From the NCBI GenBank assembly GCA_030525685.1, contig JAUNEG010000002.1, positions 64,170 through 128,169 on the forward strand: 64,000 bases of DNA, given 5' to 3'. The notes under the pieces are model-generated. The model was given only the letters and a program-made list of their open reading frames with translations, searched no databases and had not been told where the DNA came from. Made by a program: the position numbers and the translations under genes. Positions 50,017-59,299 of the stretch are shown piece after piece; position 1 is the first letter of the stretch; the number at the start of each line of letters is the position of its first letter. This DNA comes from Atopobiaceae bacterium. Its GTDB lineage: Bacteria; Actinomycetota; Coriobacteriia; Coriobacteriales; Atopobiaceae.

Positions 50017-50496
50017 ATGCTTGAGGGCACATCCTACGCACGGGTCAGAGATGTTGAGCACAGGGAGGGATCGTACGCTCCGCAGGCGGGGCCAGCGCGG
50101 CAGGCGTGCCGCATGGACCCTCACGAGCTCGGCAGGAAGGGGGAGGCCGCCGCAGCCGACTACCTCGAGAGGCTCGGCTGGGAGATTCTCGAGCGCAACT
50201 GGAGATGGGACTACGGAGAGGTCGACATCATCGCGCACGCTGCCTCGACCCCGGAAAGCTGCGCCACCTTCGTCGAGGTCAAGACGCGTATGGCGAGAAG
50301 GGGCGACGACGAGCCGGCACCCGAGGCAGCGGTCGACCATGAGAAGCGTCGACGCTACGTCGACTCCGCGCGGCACTACATGAGGCTCCATCCCCGCTTT
50401 GAGAGCGTGCGCTTCGACGCCGTGGCGATAACCGCCTGGGAGGACGGCGGAGCGCACCTGCATCATGTCATGCATGCGTTCGGCATGGAGCGGTGA
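50017..50496 (+). CDS. yraN: YraN-family (UPF0102) endonuclease-like protein
   Basis: 159 residues from the ATG at 50017, which has a strong GGAGGAGAGG; an ATG at 50113 gives the usual family N-terminus (MDPHELGRKGEAAAADYLERLGW) but has no ribosome site. Family motifs: NWRWDYGEVDIIA (catalytic D), TFVEVKTR (ExK) and RFDAVAI. The fold is that of PD-(D/E)XK nucleases; the role is linked to DNA processing but unproven. If 50017 is right, a 32-residue tail precedes the domain. The stop overlaps the comM start. Confidence 0.87.
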   Translation: MLEGTSYARVRDVEHREGSYAPQAGPARQACRMDPHELGRKGEAAAADYLERLGWEILERNWRWDYGEVDIIAHAASTPESCATFVEVKTRMARRGDDEPAPEAAVDHEKRRRYVDSARHYMRLHPRFESVRFDAVAITAWEDGGAHLHHVMHAFGMER

Positions 50497-51983
50497 TGGG
50501 CGCCGGCTCCGCGACGGTCCTCGGGGCGTCCCTGCGCGGGATCGACGCGACGATCGTGACGGTCGAGTTGAGCGTCTCTGGCGGGCTCCCGGGCCTCGAC
50601 ATCGTCGGTATGCCGGACATCGCGGTGCTGGAGGCCCGGTCGCGCGTCCGCTGTGCGCTGAGGGCGAGCGGCTACACCATCCCGAGGGAGCACGTCACCA
50701 TAAACCTCGCCCCCGGCGAGCAGCGCAAGAGCGGGACGGCCTTCGACCTGCCCATCGCCGTCGCGCTGCTCGTGGCGACCTCGCAGCTCCCCGCGAGCGT
50801 CGCAGACGGCCGCCTTTTCGTCGGCGAGCTCGGGCTCGACGGGTCGGTCTGCCCGGTGCGCGGCGAGGTCGCCTACGCCACGCTGGCCACGGAGGAAGGC
50901 CTCGAGCTTGTGGTCTCGTCGGATAGCCCGCTCACCGGTGCCGGCGCCGACGTCGCGCGCGGCCTGAGAACCCTCTCGCAGCTCAAGGCGCGCTCGGGGG
51001 AGCTTCCGAGGCTGCACGTCGCATGTCGCGCAATGGCCGGCGACGTCTCCGCGCCCGACTTCGTGGACGTCATCGACCAGGACCTCGCAAAGAGGGCGCT
51101 TCTCGTCGCGGCCGCCGGGGGACACGGTGCTCTCATGGTCGGCCCGCCGGGCTCGGGCAAGACGATGCTCGCACGCTGCCTGCCGTCGATCCTTCCCAAG
51201 CTCTCCGAGGAGGAGCAGAACGAGACGATGCTCATCCATTCCGTCGCGGGTCAGCCCATCGACCCCATCGCACAGGGGCATCGCCCGTTTCGCGCACCCC
51301 ACCACTCCATCTCCACGGGCGGTCTCGTCGGGGGAGGGAGACCGGTGCTCCCCGGGGAGGTCTCGCTCGCGCATCACGGAGTGCTCATGCTCGACGAGAT
51401 CCCGGAGTTCGCGCGCGGGACGCTGCAGGCCCTGCGACAGCCGCTCGAGGACCACGAGGTCCGCATCGTGCGCGTCGACGGCGCCTACGTCTTCCCCTGC
51501 GACTTCCAGCTCGTTGCCACGGCCAACCCCTGCCCGTGCGGACATCTCGGCGACCCGGGGCACGAGTGCACCTGCACGCCCCAGAGGATTAACTCCTATC
51601 AGGCCAAGCTCGGCGGCCCCCTCATGGACCGCATCGACGTCGTCGTGGACGTCCCTCGCCCCGAGTCGTCGAAGGTGATCTCAGGCAATGCTGGCCTGTC
51701 CTCAGGGGAGATGGCTGAGCGGGTTTCTGCCGCGCGCGCCTTCAGGGTCTGGCGCGAGAGTCGCGAGGACGCTACGGGCGACGCCCGGTCGCCTGCGTCC
51801 ATGCTCGACGCGCGGGCGCGTCGGGCGTTCGAGGCCATGGCCCGGAACCTGCTGCTCGGGGGCAGGGGCATCGCCCGCGTGACGCGCGTCGCCCGGACGA
51901 TAGGCGACCTGGCCGAACACGAGCTGGTGACCGAGGACGACATCGTGGAGGCGATTGCGTTCCGCTCGAGGGGGTCATCGTGA
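50496..51983 (+). CDS. comM: ComM/YifB-family AAA+ ATPase (Mg chelatase-like)
   Basis: 495 residues. The N-terminal Lon-protease-like domain lacks the protease dyad (GGLPGLDIVGMPDIAVLEAR). The AAA+ core has Walker A MVGPPGSGKTMLARCLP and Walker B HHGVLMLDEIPEF. A zinc-type CPCGHLGDPGHECTC, QAKLGGPLMDRIDVVVDVPR and the C-terminal GRGIARVTRVARTIGDLAE follow. ComM is a hexameric helicase promoting branch migration in natural transformation. ATG at 50496 shares the A of the yraN stop. It overlaps dprA by 1-4 bp. Confidence 0.93.
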   Translation: MGAGSATVLGASLRGIDATIVTVELSVSGGLPGLDIVGMPDIAVLEARSRVRCALRASGYTIPREHVTINLAPGEQRKSGTAFDLPIAVALLVATSQLPASVADGRLFVGELGLDGSVCPVRGEVAYATLATEEGLELVVSSDSPLTGAGADVARGLRTLSQLKARSGELPRLHVACRAMAGDVSAPDFVDVIDQDLAKRALLVAAAGGHGALMVGPPGSGKTMLARCLPSILPKLSEEEQNETMLIHSVAGQPIDPIAQGHRPFRAPHHSISTGGLVGGGRPVLPGEVSLAHHGVLMLDEIPEFARGTLQALRQPLEDHEVRIVRVDGAYVFPCDFQLVATANPCPCGHLGDPGHECTCTPQRINSYQAKLGGPLMDRIDVVVDVPRPESSKVISGNAGLSSGEMAERVSAARAFRVWRESREDATGDARSPASMLDARARRAFEAMARNLLLGGRGIARVTRVARTIGDLAEHELVTEDDIVEAIAFRSRGSS

Positions 51984-52882
51984 TGGTTCGCGCGTGCCCG
52001 CGCGGGGGATGGGTCGCGGAGCGAGGGGACGCGCTCTACCCAACGTCCCTCGAGGACCTGCCCAGCCCGCCGGAGAAGCTCTTCGGGATGGGCTCACCCG
52101 AGGCGCTCCTCGGCCCCTGCGTCTCGGTTGTCGGCGCGAGAAGGGCGACTCCCTACGGGCTCGCCGTGGCGGAGATGGCTGGCCGCGTCGCCGCCGAGTG
52201 CGGGCTTACGGTGGTGTCCGGCGGGGCGATGGGCTGCGACCACGCGGCCGCGAGCGGGACGCTGGGGGCCGGGGGTCGGACGGTCGTCGTGTCGGGCTGC
52301 GGCGCGGACGTCGTCTACCCGAGGTCCTCTCGCGACGTGTTCGAGGCTGCGGTCTCAGGCGGGGGCGCGGTCGTCTCTGCCGAGCCGTGGGGCCAGGGAC
52401 CACGTCGGTGGGCGTTCCCCAAGCGCAACACGGTCATCGCCGCGCTCTCCAAAGTCCTTCTCGTGACTGAGGCGGGCGCCCACTCCGGGACCATGTCGAC
52501 CGCTACTGCCGCAACTGAGCTCGACCGCATCGTCTACGCGGTGCCCGGGTCGATCTTCTCGCCCAATTCCAGCGGGACGAACCAGCTCATCAGCGAGGGG
52601 GCGCGCATGCTGCCCGACGAGCATGCGCTCGCCGTGTCCATCGCGCTCGACTACGGGCTGGCGCGGGTGGGCCCCCAGGGGAGCAGGGGGAGGCTCGGCC
52701 CCGTCATGTCGGCGCTCGTCGCGTCCCCCTCGAGGCCGGACGAGCTGGCGACCCGCCTGAACGAGGGGGTCCTCACCGTCATGAGGACGCTCGCCGAGTA
52801 CGAGGCGAGAGGAATCGTGGAGCGGCTGCCCGACGGAAGATACTCGCCCACGCGGTCCTTCTTCATGGGGCACAATGAGTGA
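51980..52882 (+). CDS. dprA: DNA processing protein DprA
   Basis: 300 residues. The Rossmann core (about 45-215) has SVVGARRATPYGLAVAEMA, VVSGGAMGCDHAAA, SGCGADVVYPRS, PKRNTVIAALSKVLLVTEA and YAVPGSIFSPNSSGTNQLI. A C-terminal winged helix (about 235-290) includes RPDELATRLNEG. DprA loads RecA on incoming single-stranded DNA in transformation. The start is GTG at 51980 or ATG at 51983. The N-terminal SAM-like domain found in some members is missing, leaving only about 35 residues before the core. Confidence 0.93.
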   Translation: MMVRACPRGGWVAERGDALYPTSLEDLPSPPEKLFGMGSPEALLGPCVSVVGARRATPYGLAVAEMAGRVAAECGLTVVSGGAMGCDHAAASGTLGAGGRTVVVSGCGADVVYPRSSRDVFEAAVSGGGAVVSAEPWGQGPRRWAFPKRNTVIAALSKVLLVTEAGAHSGTMSTATAATELDRIVYAVPGSIFSPNSSGTNQLISEGARMLPDEHALAVSIALDYGLARVGPQGSRGRLGPVMSALVASPSRPDELATRLNEGVLTVMRTLAEYEARGIVERLPDGRYSPTRSFFMGHNE

Positions 52883-52911
52883 GGTATGCGACATGAGTGC
52901 AAGGGGGATCG

Positions 52912-54255
52912 ATGGGGGAGTTCGTGACGGTCGTCGGCGGGGGCCTCGCAGGGTGCGAGTGTGCCCTCCAGCTCGCGCGCAGGGGAGTTCCCGTGCGCCT
53001 CTACGAGCAGCGCCCCGCGCACGAGTCCCCGGCCCACCACACCGCGGGCCTCGCCGAGCTCGTCTGCTCCAACTCGCTGAAGTCGACGAAGCAGGACACC
53101 GCCGCCGGCATGCTCAAGACCGAGCTCGAGCAGCTCGGCAGCGTCCTTCTCGCCTGCGCGCGGGCGTGCGCCGTCCCCGCCGGGGGCGCGCTCGCCGTCG
53201 ACCGCGTCTCCTTCTCCGGCATGGTGACGGGGCTCATCGAGCGCGAGCCTCTGATCGAGCTGGTTCGCGAGCGCGTCCGTGCGCTGCCCGAGGGTCCCTG
53301 CGTCATAGCGGCCGGCCCCCTCTGTGACGACGAGCTCTTCGAGGCGCTCACGCGTGCGGTGGGCTCAGGACGCATGAGCTTCTTCGACGCCGCGGCCCCC
53401 ATCGTCGACGCCGACTCCCTCGACCGGTCCGTCGTCTTCGAGCAGTCTCGCTACCAGGGGGAGGGCGGGGGAGACTACCTCAACTGCCCGCTCGAGAGGG
53501 ACGAGTACGATGCCCTTGTCGACGAGCTCGTGGCCGCGGAGCGCGTCCTCGCTCGCGATTTCGAGCAGGCCGACCTGTTCTGCGCCTGTCAGCCGGTCGA
53601 GGAGGTGGCCCGTACGGGGCACGACACGCTCCGTCACGGAGCCCTCAAGCCGGTCGGCATAACGGACCCGAGAACGGGGAGGCGCCCCTGGGCGGTCGTG
53701 CAGCTGCGTGCCGAGAACCCCGAGCACGCCGCCTACAACCTCGTCGGGTTCCAGACGAACCTCACCTGGCCCGAGCAACGGCGCGTCTTCAGGATGATCC
53801 CGGGGCTCGAAGGGGCGGAGTTCCTTCGGTACGGCGTGATGCATCGAAACTCGTTCGTGGACGCCCCCCACGCCCTGGACGCGACCTTCCGGATACCCGG
53901 CACGCAGGTGCGCCTTGCGGGTCAGATCACCGGAACCGAGGGCTACGTCGAGGCGATCGCCTCGGGGCTGCTCGCCGCCCTCAACGTCTATGCCGAGCGC
54001 GCGGGGCGCGAGCCCGTCACGCTTCCGCCGACCGGTGCGCTCGGGTCGCTCGTCCGCTACGCCACCGACCCGGCGACGTCCGGCTATCAGCCCATGCACG
54101 TCAACTTCGGGCTCTTCCCGCCACTGGACGAGCCGATCCGCAACAAGGCCCAGCGCCGCGCGGAGCTCGTCCGACGCGGGCTCCGGGACCTGACCGACCA
54201 CCTCGCCCGACGGCCCGACCTTCTCGTGCCCCCGGGAGGGGGTGCGGGGTGCTGA
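52912..54255 (+). CDS. trmFO: methylenetetrahydrofolate-tRNA-(uracil-5-)-methyltransferase
   Basis: 447 residues. FAD-binding VVGGGLAGCECALQLA at the N-terminus, then HHTAGLAELVCSNSLKS (conserved catalytic cysteine), AAPIVDADSLD, GEGGGDYLNCPLERDEYDA and YNLVGFQTNLTWPEQ. It makes m5U54 in tRNA using methylene-folate. ATG at 52912 follows AAGGGGGA. In many Gram-positives it lies in dprA-topA-trmFO-xerC; here topA is missing from the series. The last codons overlap the recombinase gene by 7 bp. Confidence 0.95.
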   Translation: MGEFVTVVGGGLAGCECALQLARRGVPVRLYEQRPAHESPAHHTAGLAELVCSNSLKSTKQDTAAGMLKTELEQLGSVLLACARACAVPAGGALAVDRVSFSGMVTGLIEREPLIELVRERVRALPEGPCVIAAGPLCDDELFEALTRAVGSGRMSFFDAAAPIVDADSLDRSVVFEQSRYQGEGGGDYLNCPLERDEYDALVDELVAAERVLARDFEQADLFCACQPVEEVARTGHDTLRHGALKPVGITDPRTGRRPWAVVQLRAENPEHAAYNLVGFQTNLTWPEQRRVFRMIPGLEGAEFLRYGVMHRNSFVDAPHALDATFRIPGTQVRLAGQITGTEGYVEAIASGLLAALNVYAERAGREPVTLPPTGALGSLVRYATDPATSGYQPMHVNFGLFPPLDEPIRNKAQRRAELVRRGLRDLTDHLARRPDLLVPPGGGAGC

Positions 54256-55199
54256 CGCCCGAGGCGGGCTCGCGCGCCCGAGAGCAGGACGCGCTCGACG
54301 AGGCGATCGACGGCTGGTGCGCCAGGCTGGCCGAGGTCAGGCGGCTCTCGGACAACACCGTGAGGGGCTACCGTCATGACCTCGCCTCGTTCTCGGACTG
54401 GGCTCGACGAGAGGGGGTCGCGCCGCTCTCCATCACCCACCGTGAGCTCCGTCGCTACCTGACGGAGCTGGCCCGCGCCGGATACGCCGCGACCACGGTG
54501 TCGAGACGTCTCTCCGCCCTGAGGGGGCTGTATCGCTGGATGCTCCGCGAGGGAAGGTGCCCCTCGGCCGCCGTCGCCGCCGTCTCCAGCCCCAAGCTCT
54601 CCCGCACGCTTCCTCACACGATGAGCGACGACGAGGCGGCTAGGCTGCTCGCCACCTGCTCGGGATCAGAGCCCGTTGACCTCCGGGACAGGGCATTCCT
54701 CGAGCTCCTCTACGCGAGCGGCGCACGAATCTCCGAGGCCGCCGGGCTGCGCCTCGGCGACGTCGACTTCGCGCAGCGGCAGGTGACGCTCTTCGGCAAG
54801 GGCTCAAAGGAGCGGATCGTCCCCCTCTACGATCGTGCGCTCGAGAGCCTTCGAGCCTACGTCGACCACGGTAGGGGCGCTCTCCTGCGTCCCGGGAACA
54901 CGACCGCCGCGCTCTTCGTCTCGACGCGCGGGAACCCCATGTCCGCCGACGCCCTCAGGACCCGGTTCGAGAGACGTGTCGCGGAGGCGGGGCTCGACCC
55001 CGGCCTGACGCCGCACGCCATGCGCCACACCTTCGCCACCGAGCTCCTCTCGGGCGGAGCCGACCTGCGCAGCGTCCAGGAGCTTCTCGGCCACGAGAGC
55101 CTCTCCACGACGCAGGTCTACACGCACCTGTCCGTCGATCGCCTCCGCGAGGCCGCCCGCAGGGCGCACCCCCGCGCCTCGTCGCACGGCCCTGCGTGA
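54249..55199 (+). CDS. tyrosine recombinase XerC/XerD type
   Basis: 316 residues. The SAM-like N-terminal DNA-binding domain (about 20-105) has [19 protein letters not shown]. The catalytic domain carries R160 ([12 protein letters not shown]), K in [19 protein letters not shown] (H-x-x-R), [15 protein letters not shown] (H and the nucleophile Y). With its partner it resolves chromosome dimers at dif. XerC is suggested by the trmFO linkage; XerD cannot be excluded. GTG at 54249 is preceded by GGGAGGGGG. No phage or integron context is present. Confidence 0.9.
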   Translation: MLTPEAGSRAREQDALDEAIDGWCARLAEVRRLSDNTVRGYRHDLASFSDWARREGVAPLSITHRELRRYLTELARAGYAATTVSRRLSALRGLYRWMLREGRCPSAAVAAVSSPKLSRTLPHTMSDDEAARLLATCSGSEPVDLRDRAFLELLYASGARISEAAGLRLGDVDFAQRQVTLFGKGSKERIVPLYDRALESLRAYVDHGRGALLRPGNTTAALFVSTRGNPMSADALRTRFERRVAEAGLDPGLTPHAMRHTFATELLSGGADLRSVQELLGHESLSTTQVYTHLSVDRLREAARRAHPRASSHGPA

Positions 55200-55218
55200 G
55201 TGGTGAGGATGTGAACCC

Positions 55219-55247
55219 TCGACAGGGGGGTGACGAGCGGCTATACT
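55219..55247 (+). promoter_or_regulatory. promoter of rpsB-tsf
   Basis: TCGACA (55219-55224), 17-bp spacer, TATACT (55242-55247). It leaves a leader of about 150 nt before rpsB. Confidence 0.7.
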
Positions 55248-55273
55248 TGCAAATCGCTGTGCAAAGGCACGGC

Positions 55274-55291
55274 GCGTCGCTGACGCGACGC
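55274..55291 (+). promoter_or_regulatory. hairpin in the rpsB leader
   Basis: Perfect 7-bp stem GCGTCGC-TGAC-GCGACGC about 20 nt into the transcript. The long leader plus stem is where S2 leaders in other bacteria hold the autoregulatory site; no known S2-leader consensus is recognised here. Confidence 0.4.
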
Positions 55292-55405
55292 ACACGACAC
55301 ACGCGTGACTACCCGAGCGCCGTGGTGCCGCGGGCTTCCAGCCAGGCCCGGGGTGGCGTCCCAGGGGACGACCTCACGCGGAGGACCAACCACAGGAGGT
55401 TACAC

Positions 55406-56170
55406 ATGGCTAAGATCACCATCCAGACCCTGCTCGATGCCGGCTGCCACTACGGTCACCAGACCCGCCGCTGGAACCCCAAGATGAAGCCCTACATCTT
55501 CGGCGAGCGCAACGGCATCTACATCCTCGACCTCAAGCAGACCATGCTCGGCGCCGACCGCGCCTACACCTTCCTCAAGGAGACGGCCGCCAAGGGCGGC
55601 ACCATCCTGTTCGTCGGCACCAAGAAGCAGGCCCAGGAGCCCGTCGCCGTCCAGGCCGAGCGTGCCGGCATGCCCTTCATCAACCAGCGCTGGCTCGGCG
55701 GCATGCTGACCAACTTCACCACCATCCGCTCGCGCATCCAGCGCATGGAGGAGCTCGAGGGCATGGTCGAGGACGGCAGCATGTCCCTGCGCGGCAAGAA
55801 GGAGCAGGCCGTTCTCACCAAGGAGCTCGCCAAGCTCCAGACCAACCTCGGTGGCGCCCGCACGATGACCTCGCTGCCCGCCGCCATCTTCGTCGTCGAC
55901 ACCAAGCGCGAGGAGATCGCCATCCGCGAGGCCAACCGCCTCCACATCCCCGTCGTCGGCCTGCTCGACACCAACTCCGACCCCGACGTCGTCGACTACG
56001 GCATTCCCGCCAATGACGACGCCATCCGCTCCGTCTCGCTGATGTGCGAGCTCGCCGCCGACGCGGTCCTCGCCGGCTCCGGCAAGGAGCAGATCAGCGC
56101 CGAGGAGATGGCCGGCACCGCCGAGCCCGCCGCCGAGACCGAGGCCGTCGAGGCCCCGGCCGCCGAGTAG
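55406..56170 (+). CDS. rpsB: 30S ribosomal protein S2
   Basis: 254 residues. [60 protein letters not shown] and [15 protein letters not shown] are standard. The C-terminus has an A/E-rich tail ([19 protein letters not shown]) absent from E. coli S2. ATG at 55406 has AGGAGG. Operon with tsf, 34 bp downstream. Confidence 0.97.
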   Translation: MAKITIQTLLDAGCHYGHQTRRWNPKMKPYIFGERNGIYILDLKQTMLGADRAYTFLKETAAKGGTILFVGTKKQAQEPVAVQAERAGMPFINQRWLGGMLTNFTTIRSRIQRMEELEGMVEDGSMSLRGKKEQAVLTKELAKLQTNLGGARTMTSLPAAIFVVDTKREEIAIREANRLHIPVVGLLDTNSDPDVVDYGIPANDDAIRSVSLMCELAADAVLAGSGKEQISAEEMAGTAEPAAETEAVEAPAAE

Positions 56171-56204
56171 ACCGCACGTTAGCTTCCAGGAAGAGGAGAT
56201 ATCC

Positions 56205-57080
56205 ATGGCTCAGGTTACCGCCGCCCTCGTCAAGCAGCTCCGCGAGATGACCGACTCCCCGATGATGGAGTGCAAGAAGGCCCTCGTCGAGGCTGACGGC
56301 GACATCGACAAGGCCGTCGACATCCTCCGCACGATGGGCATCGCCAAGGCCGTCAAGCGCGCCGGCCGCGACACCAACGAGGGCACCATCGCCGCCTACG
56401 TCTCCGAGGACGGCAAGACGGCCGCCCTTCTCGAGCTCACCTGCGAGACCGACTTCGTCGGCACCAACCCCAAGTTCACCGGCTTCGCGCTCGACCTCGC
56501 CAAGATCGTCGCCGAGAACGACCCGGCCGACGTCGACGCCCTCAAGGCGTGCGCCATGGGCGAGTCCACCGTCGACGCCGAGCTCACCGAGATGATCCAC
56601 GTCATCGGCGAGAACATGAAGGTCGCCCGCTTCCAGCGCGTCTGCGCTGAGGACGGCGCCCTCGGCAGCTACGTCCACCTGGGCGGCAAGCTCGCCGACA
56701 TCGTCACCTTCAAGCTCGGCAAGGCCGAGACGGCCGCCAACGAGCAGTTCAAGACCTTCGCGCACGACGTCGCGATGCAGGTCGCCGCTGCCGCCCCCGT
56801 CTCCGCCCGTCGCGACGACGTCCCCGCCGACGTGATCGAGCACGAGCTCGCCATCTACAAGGCCCAGGCCGCCGAGTCCGGTAAGCCCGAGGCCATCCAG
56901 GAGAAGATGGCCCAGGGTCGTCTCGAGAAGTACTTCAAGGAGAGCATCCTCACCGAGCAGGAGTTCGTCAAGGACGGCTCCCTCACGATCGGCCAGCTCG
57001 CCAAGAACGTCTCCAAGGACGTCGACGACACGATCGAGGTCATGAGCTTCGTCCGCTACACCTTCGGCGACGCCGAGTAG
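56205..57080 (+). CDS. tsf: elongation factor Ts
   Basis: 291 residues. The UBA-like N-terminus has VKQLREMTDSPMMECKKAL and DIDKAVDILR with KAGRDTNEG-type VKRAGRDTNEGTIAAYV. The core has ELTCETDFVGTNPKF and DVAMQVAAAAP. A C-terminal KYFKESILTEQEFVKD completes it. It recycles EF-Tu by nucleotide exchange. AAGAGGAG precedes the ATG. Confidence 0.97.
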   Translation: MAQVTAALVKQLREMTDSPMMECKKALVEADGDIDKAVDILRTMGIAKAVKRAGRDTNEGTIAAYVSEDGKTAALLELTCETDFVGTNPKFTGFALDLAKIVAENDPADVDALKACAMGESTVDAELTEMIHVIGENMKVARFQRVCAEDGALGSYVHLGGKLADIVTFKLGKAETAANEQFKTFAHDVAMQVAAAAPVSARRDDVPADVIEHELAIYKAQAAESGKPEAIQEKMAQGRLEKYFKESILTEQEFVKDGSLTIGQLAKNVSKDVDDTIEVMSFVRYTFGDAE

Positions 57081-57102
57081 CATCGAGCATCAGCACCGCA
57101 CA

Positions 57103-57133
57103 CGGGGCCGGCGAGAGATCGTCGGCCCCGTTC
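57103..57133 (+). terminator. terminator after tsf
   Basis: A 12-bp stem with one G-T pair (57103-57114 with 57119-57130), GAGA tetraloop, then TTCG. Strong stem, poor T tract. Confidence 0.65.
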
Positions 57134-57185
57134 GTGTGATAACGAGGGGCGCTCGACGGAACGATCCGGGTGGCGGCTCTCCCTC

Positions 57186-57194
57186 TGCTAGAAT
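57186..57194 (+). promoter_or_regulatory. extended -10 promoter before pyrH
   Basis: TGCTAGAAT is an extended -10 (TGn plus TAGAAT at 57189-57194). The transcript would start near 57201 and carry a short GCCCG/CGGGC hairpin (57210-57223) before the pyrH start. Confidence 0.5.
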
Positions 57195-57243
57195 CACGTG
57201 AACAGTGCCGCCCGTGCGCGGGCATGAGGAAAGTGAGGCCGGC

Positions 57244-57966
57244 TTGTCTGACATCAAGTATCGACGCGTGCTCCTTAAGCTCTCCGGCGAGGCTCTGATG
57301 GGAGAGCAGGCCTACGGCATCGACCCTGCGGTCCCGCAGCGGCTCGCCGAGGAGATCAAGCCCGTCTGCGACCTCGGCGTGCAGGTCGCCATCGTCGTCG
57401 GCGGCGGCAACATCTTCCGCGGCATCCAGGGAGCCGCGGCCGGCATGGACCGCGCTCAGGGCGACAACATGGGCATGCTCGCGACGGTCATCAACTCCCT
57501 CTCCCTCCAGGACTGCTTCGAGCGCAACGGCATGGACTGTCGCGTGATGAGCGCCATCGAGATGCGCCAGATCGCAGAGCCCTACATCCGTCGCCGCGCC
57601 ATCCGCCACCTGGAGAAGGGGCGCGTCACCATCTACGCCGCCGGCACCGGCAACCCCTACTTCACCACCGATACGGCAGCCGCGCTGCGCGCCTGCGAGA
57701 TCGGCGCCGAGGTGCTCATGAAGGCCACCAACGTCGACGGCATCTATGACAGCGACCCGCGCACCAACCCCGACGCGCGCCGTTACGACACCGTCACCTA
57801 CCGCGAGGTCCTCAACCGCGACCTCAAGGTCATGGACGCCACTGCCACGGCGCTCTGCCATGACAACCACATGCCCATCATGGTCTTTGACATCAAGCAG
57901 CCCGGCGTGTTCCTGAGCGCCGTCAGCGGCGAGAACGTTGGCACGACCGTCGTCGAGGAGGACTAG
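57244..57966 (+). CDS. pyrH: UMP kinase
   Basis: 240 residues from TTG at 57244 (GTGAGG 5 nt upstream), which gives the family start [17 protein letters not shown]; an in-frame GTG at 57205 would add 13 residues and lie only about 5 nt from the predicted transcript start. Motifs: [47 protein letters not shown] and [14 protein letters not shown]. It makes UDP for RNA and lipid-carrier sugars. It is first of the seven-gene run ending at ispG. Confidence 0.95.
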   Translation: MSDIKYRRVLLKLSGEALMGEQAYGIDPAVPQRLAEEIKPVCDLGVQVAIVVGGGNIFRGIQGAAAGMDRAQGDNMGMLATVINSLSLQDCFERNGMDCRVMSAIEMRQIAEPYIRRRAIRHLEKGRVTIYAAGTGNPYFTTDTAAALRACEIGAEVLMKATNVDGIYDSDPRTNPDARRYDTVTYREVLNRDLKVMDATATALCHDNHMPIMVFDIKQPGVFLSAVSGENVGTTVVEED

Positions 57967-57968
57967 AC

Positions 57969-58514
57969 ATGAGCCAGTACACCGACAAGGCCGAGAAGAA
58001 CATGGGGAAGTGCCTCGACACGCTCAAGGCCAACTTCGCGCGCGTCCGCACGGGCCGCGCGAACGCCCAGATCCTCGCTCCGATCATGGTCGACTACTAC
58101 GGCCAGCCGACCCCGATCACCCAGCTCGCCGGCATCAAGGTCCCCGAGGCCTCCATGCTCGTCGTCGAGCCCTGGGACAAGAGTGCCCTGCGCGCCATCG
58201 AGAAGGCCATCGAGAGCTCGGACCTCGGCATCACCCCCTCCAACGACGGCACCTCGATCCGCCTGCCGTTCCCCAAGCCGACCGAGGAGCGCCGCAAGGA
58301 GCTCGTCAAGGAGTGCAAGGAGCTCGCCGAGGAGGCTCGCGTCGCCGTCCGCAACGTCCGTCGTGACGTCAACGGCAAGATCGAGCGCGACGAGGAACTC
58401 TCCGACGACGAGCAGTCGCGCGAGAAGAAGGCCGTCCAGAAGATCACCGACTCCTACGTAGCCAAGATCGAGGAGCTGCTCAAGACCAAGAGCGCCGAGG
58501 TCATGGAGATCTAG
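57969..58514 (+). CDS. frr: ribosome recycling factor
   Basis: 181 residues. KNMGKCLDTLKANFARVRTG, ANAQILAPIMVDYYGQPTPI and the C-terminal three-helix bundle (RNVRRDVNGKIERDEELSDD) define RRF. It splits post-termination ribosomes with EF-G. The gap from pyrH is 2 bp and its stop shares a base with the uppS start, so translation is coupled. Confidence 0.97.
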   Translation: MSQYTDKAEKNMGKCLDTLKANFARVRTGRANAQILAPIMVDYYGQPTPITQLAGIKVPEASMLVVEPWDKSALRAIEKAIESSDLGITPSNDGTSIRLPFPKPTEERRKELVKECKELAEEARVAVRNVRRDVNGKIERDEELSDDEQSREKKAVQKITDSYVAKIEELLKTKSAEVMEI

Positions 58515-59299
58515 TGCTCCGAGACGAAGAAAAGCTCAGGGCATACTACGCCGACGCGCCCGAGGACCTGTCCCTGGACGAGCTCGACCTCGACCGCATC
58601 CCGCGTCACGTCTCCATCATCATGGACGGCAACGGAAGGTGGGCGACGAGGCGCGGCCTCGACCGCTCCCAGGGGCACGTAGCCGGCGTCGACTCGCTGC
58701 GCGAGGCGGTGACGACCAGCGTCCGCCTCGGCGTCGACGTGTTCTCCGTCTACGCCTTCTCGACGGAGAACTGGAATCGACCGCAGCGCGAGGTCGAGCT
58801 CCTCATGCACCTCTTCGCGACGACGCTCGTGAACGAGCTCCCGCTCTTCCACCAGGAGAACGTGCGCCTGCGGTTCCTCGGCGACCTTGAGGCGCTCCCG
58901 GAGCGCACACGGACGGTGTTCCAGCGCGGCCTCGACGAGACTGCGGACCACACGGGCATGGTGTTCGCCCTCGCGGTTAACTATGGCTCGCGCGCCGAGA
59001 TCGCGCGCGCCGCCCGCGCACTCGCGCGAGAGGCGGCGGGCGGCGCGCTCGACCCCGACGCCATCACCGAGGACGACGTCACGCGTCACCTCTACACAGC
59101 CGGGCTTCCTGACCCCGACCTGCTCATTCGCACCTCGGGAGAGCTCCGCCTCTCCAACTACCTGCTCTGGCAGCTCGCCTACACCGAGTTCTACGTGACC
59201 GACACGCTCTGGCCCGACTTCGACCGCTGGGAGTACCTGTGCGCCGTGCGAGCCTTCCAGCACCGCTCGCGCCGGTTCGGGGGAGTGACGAACGGGTGA
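58514..59299 (+). CDS. uppS: isoprenyl transferase (undecaprenyl diphosphate synthase type)
   Basis: 261 residues. HVSIIMDGNGRWATRRGL holds the catalytic aspartate, followed by FSVYAFSTENWNRPQREVE, VNYGSRAEIARAA and PDPDLLIRTSGELRLSNYLLWQ. It builds the C55 (or other long cis) lipid carrier for cell-wall precursors. Start GTG at 58514 overlaps frr by one base. The N-terminal about 30 residues (acidic) precede the usual beginning. Confidence 0.94.
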   Translation: MLRDEEKLRAYYADAPEDLSLDELDLDRIPRHVSIIMDGNGRWATRRGLDRSQGHVAGVDSLREAVTTSVRLGVDVFSVYAFSTENWNRPQREVELLMHLFATTLVNELPLFHQENVRLRFLGDLEALPERTRTVFQRGLDETADHTGMVFALAVNYGSRAEIARAARALAREAAGGALDPDAITEDDVTRHLYTAGLPDPDLLIRTSGELRLSNYLLWQLAYTEFYVTDTLWPDFDRWEYLCAVRAFQHRSRRFGGVTNG

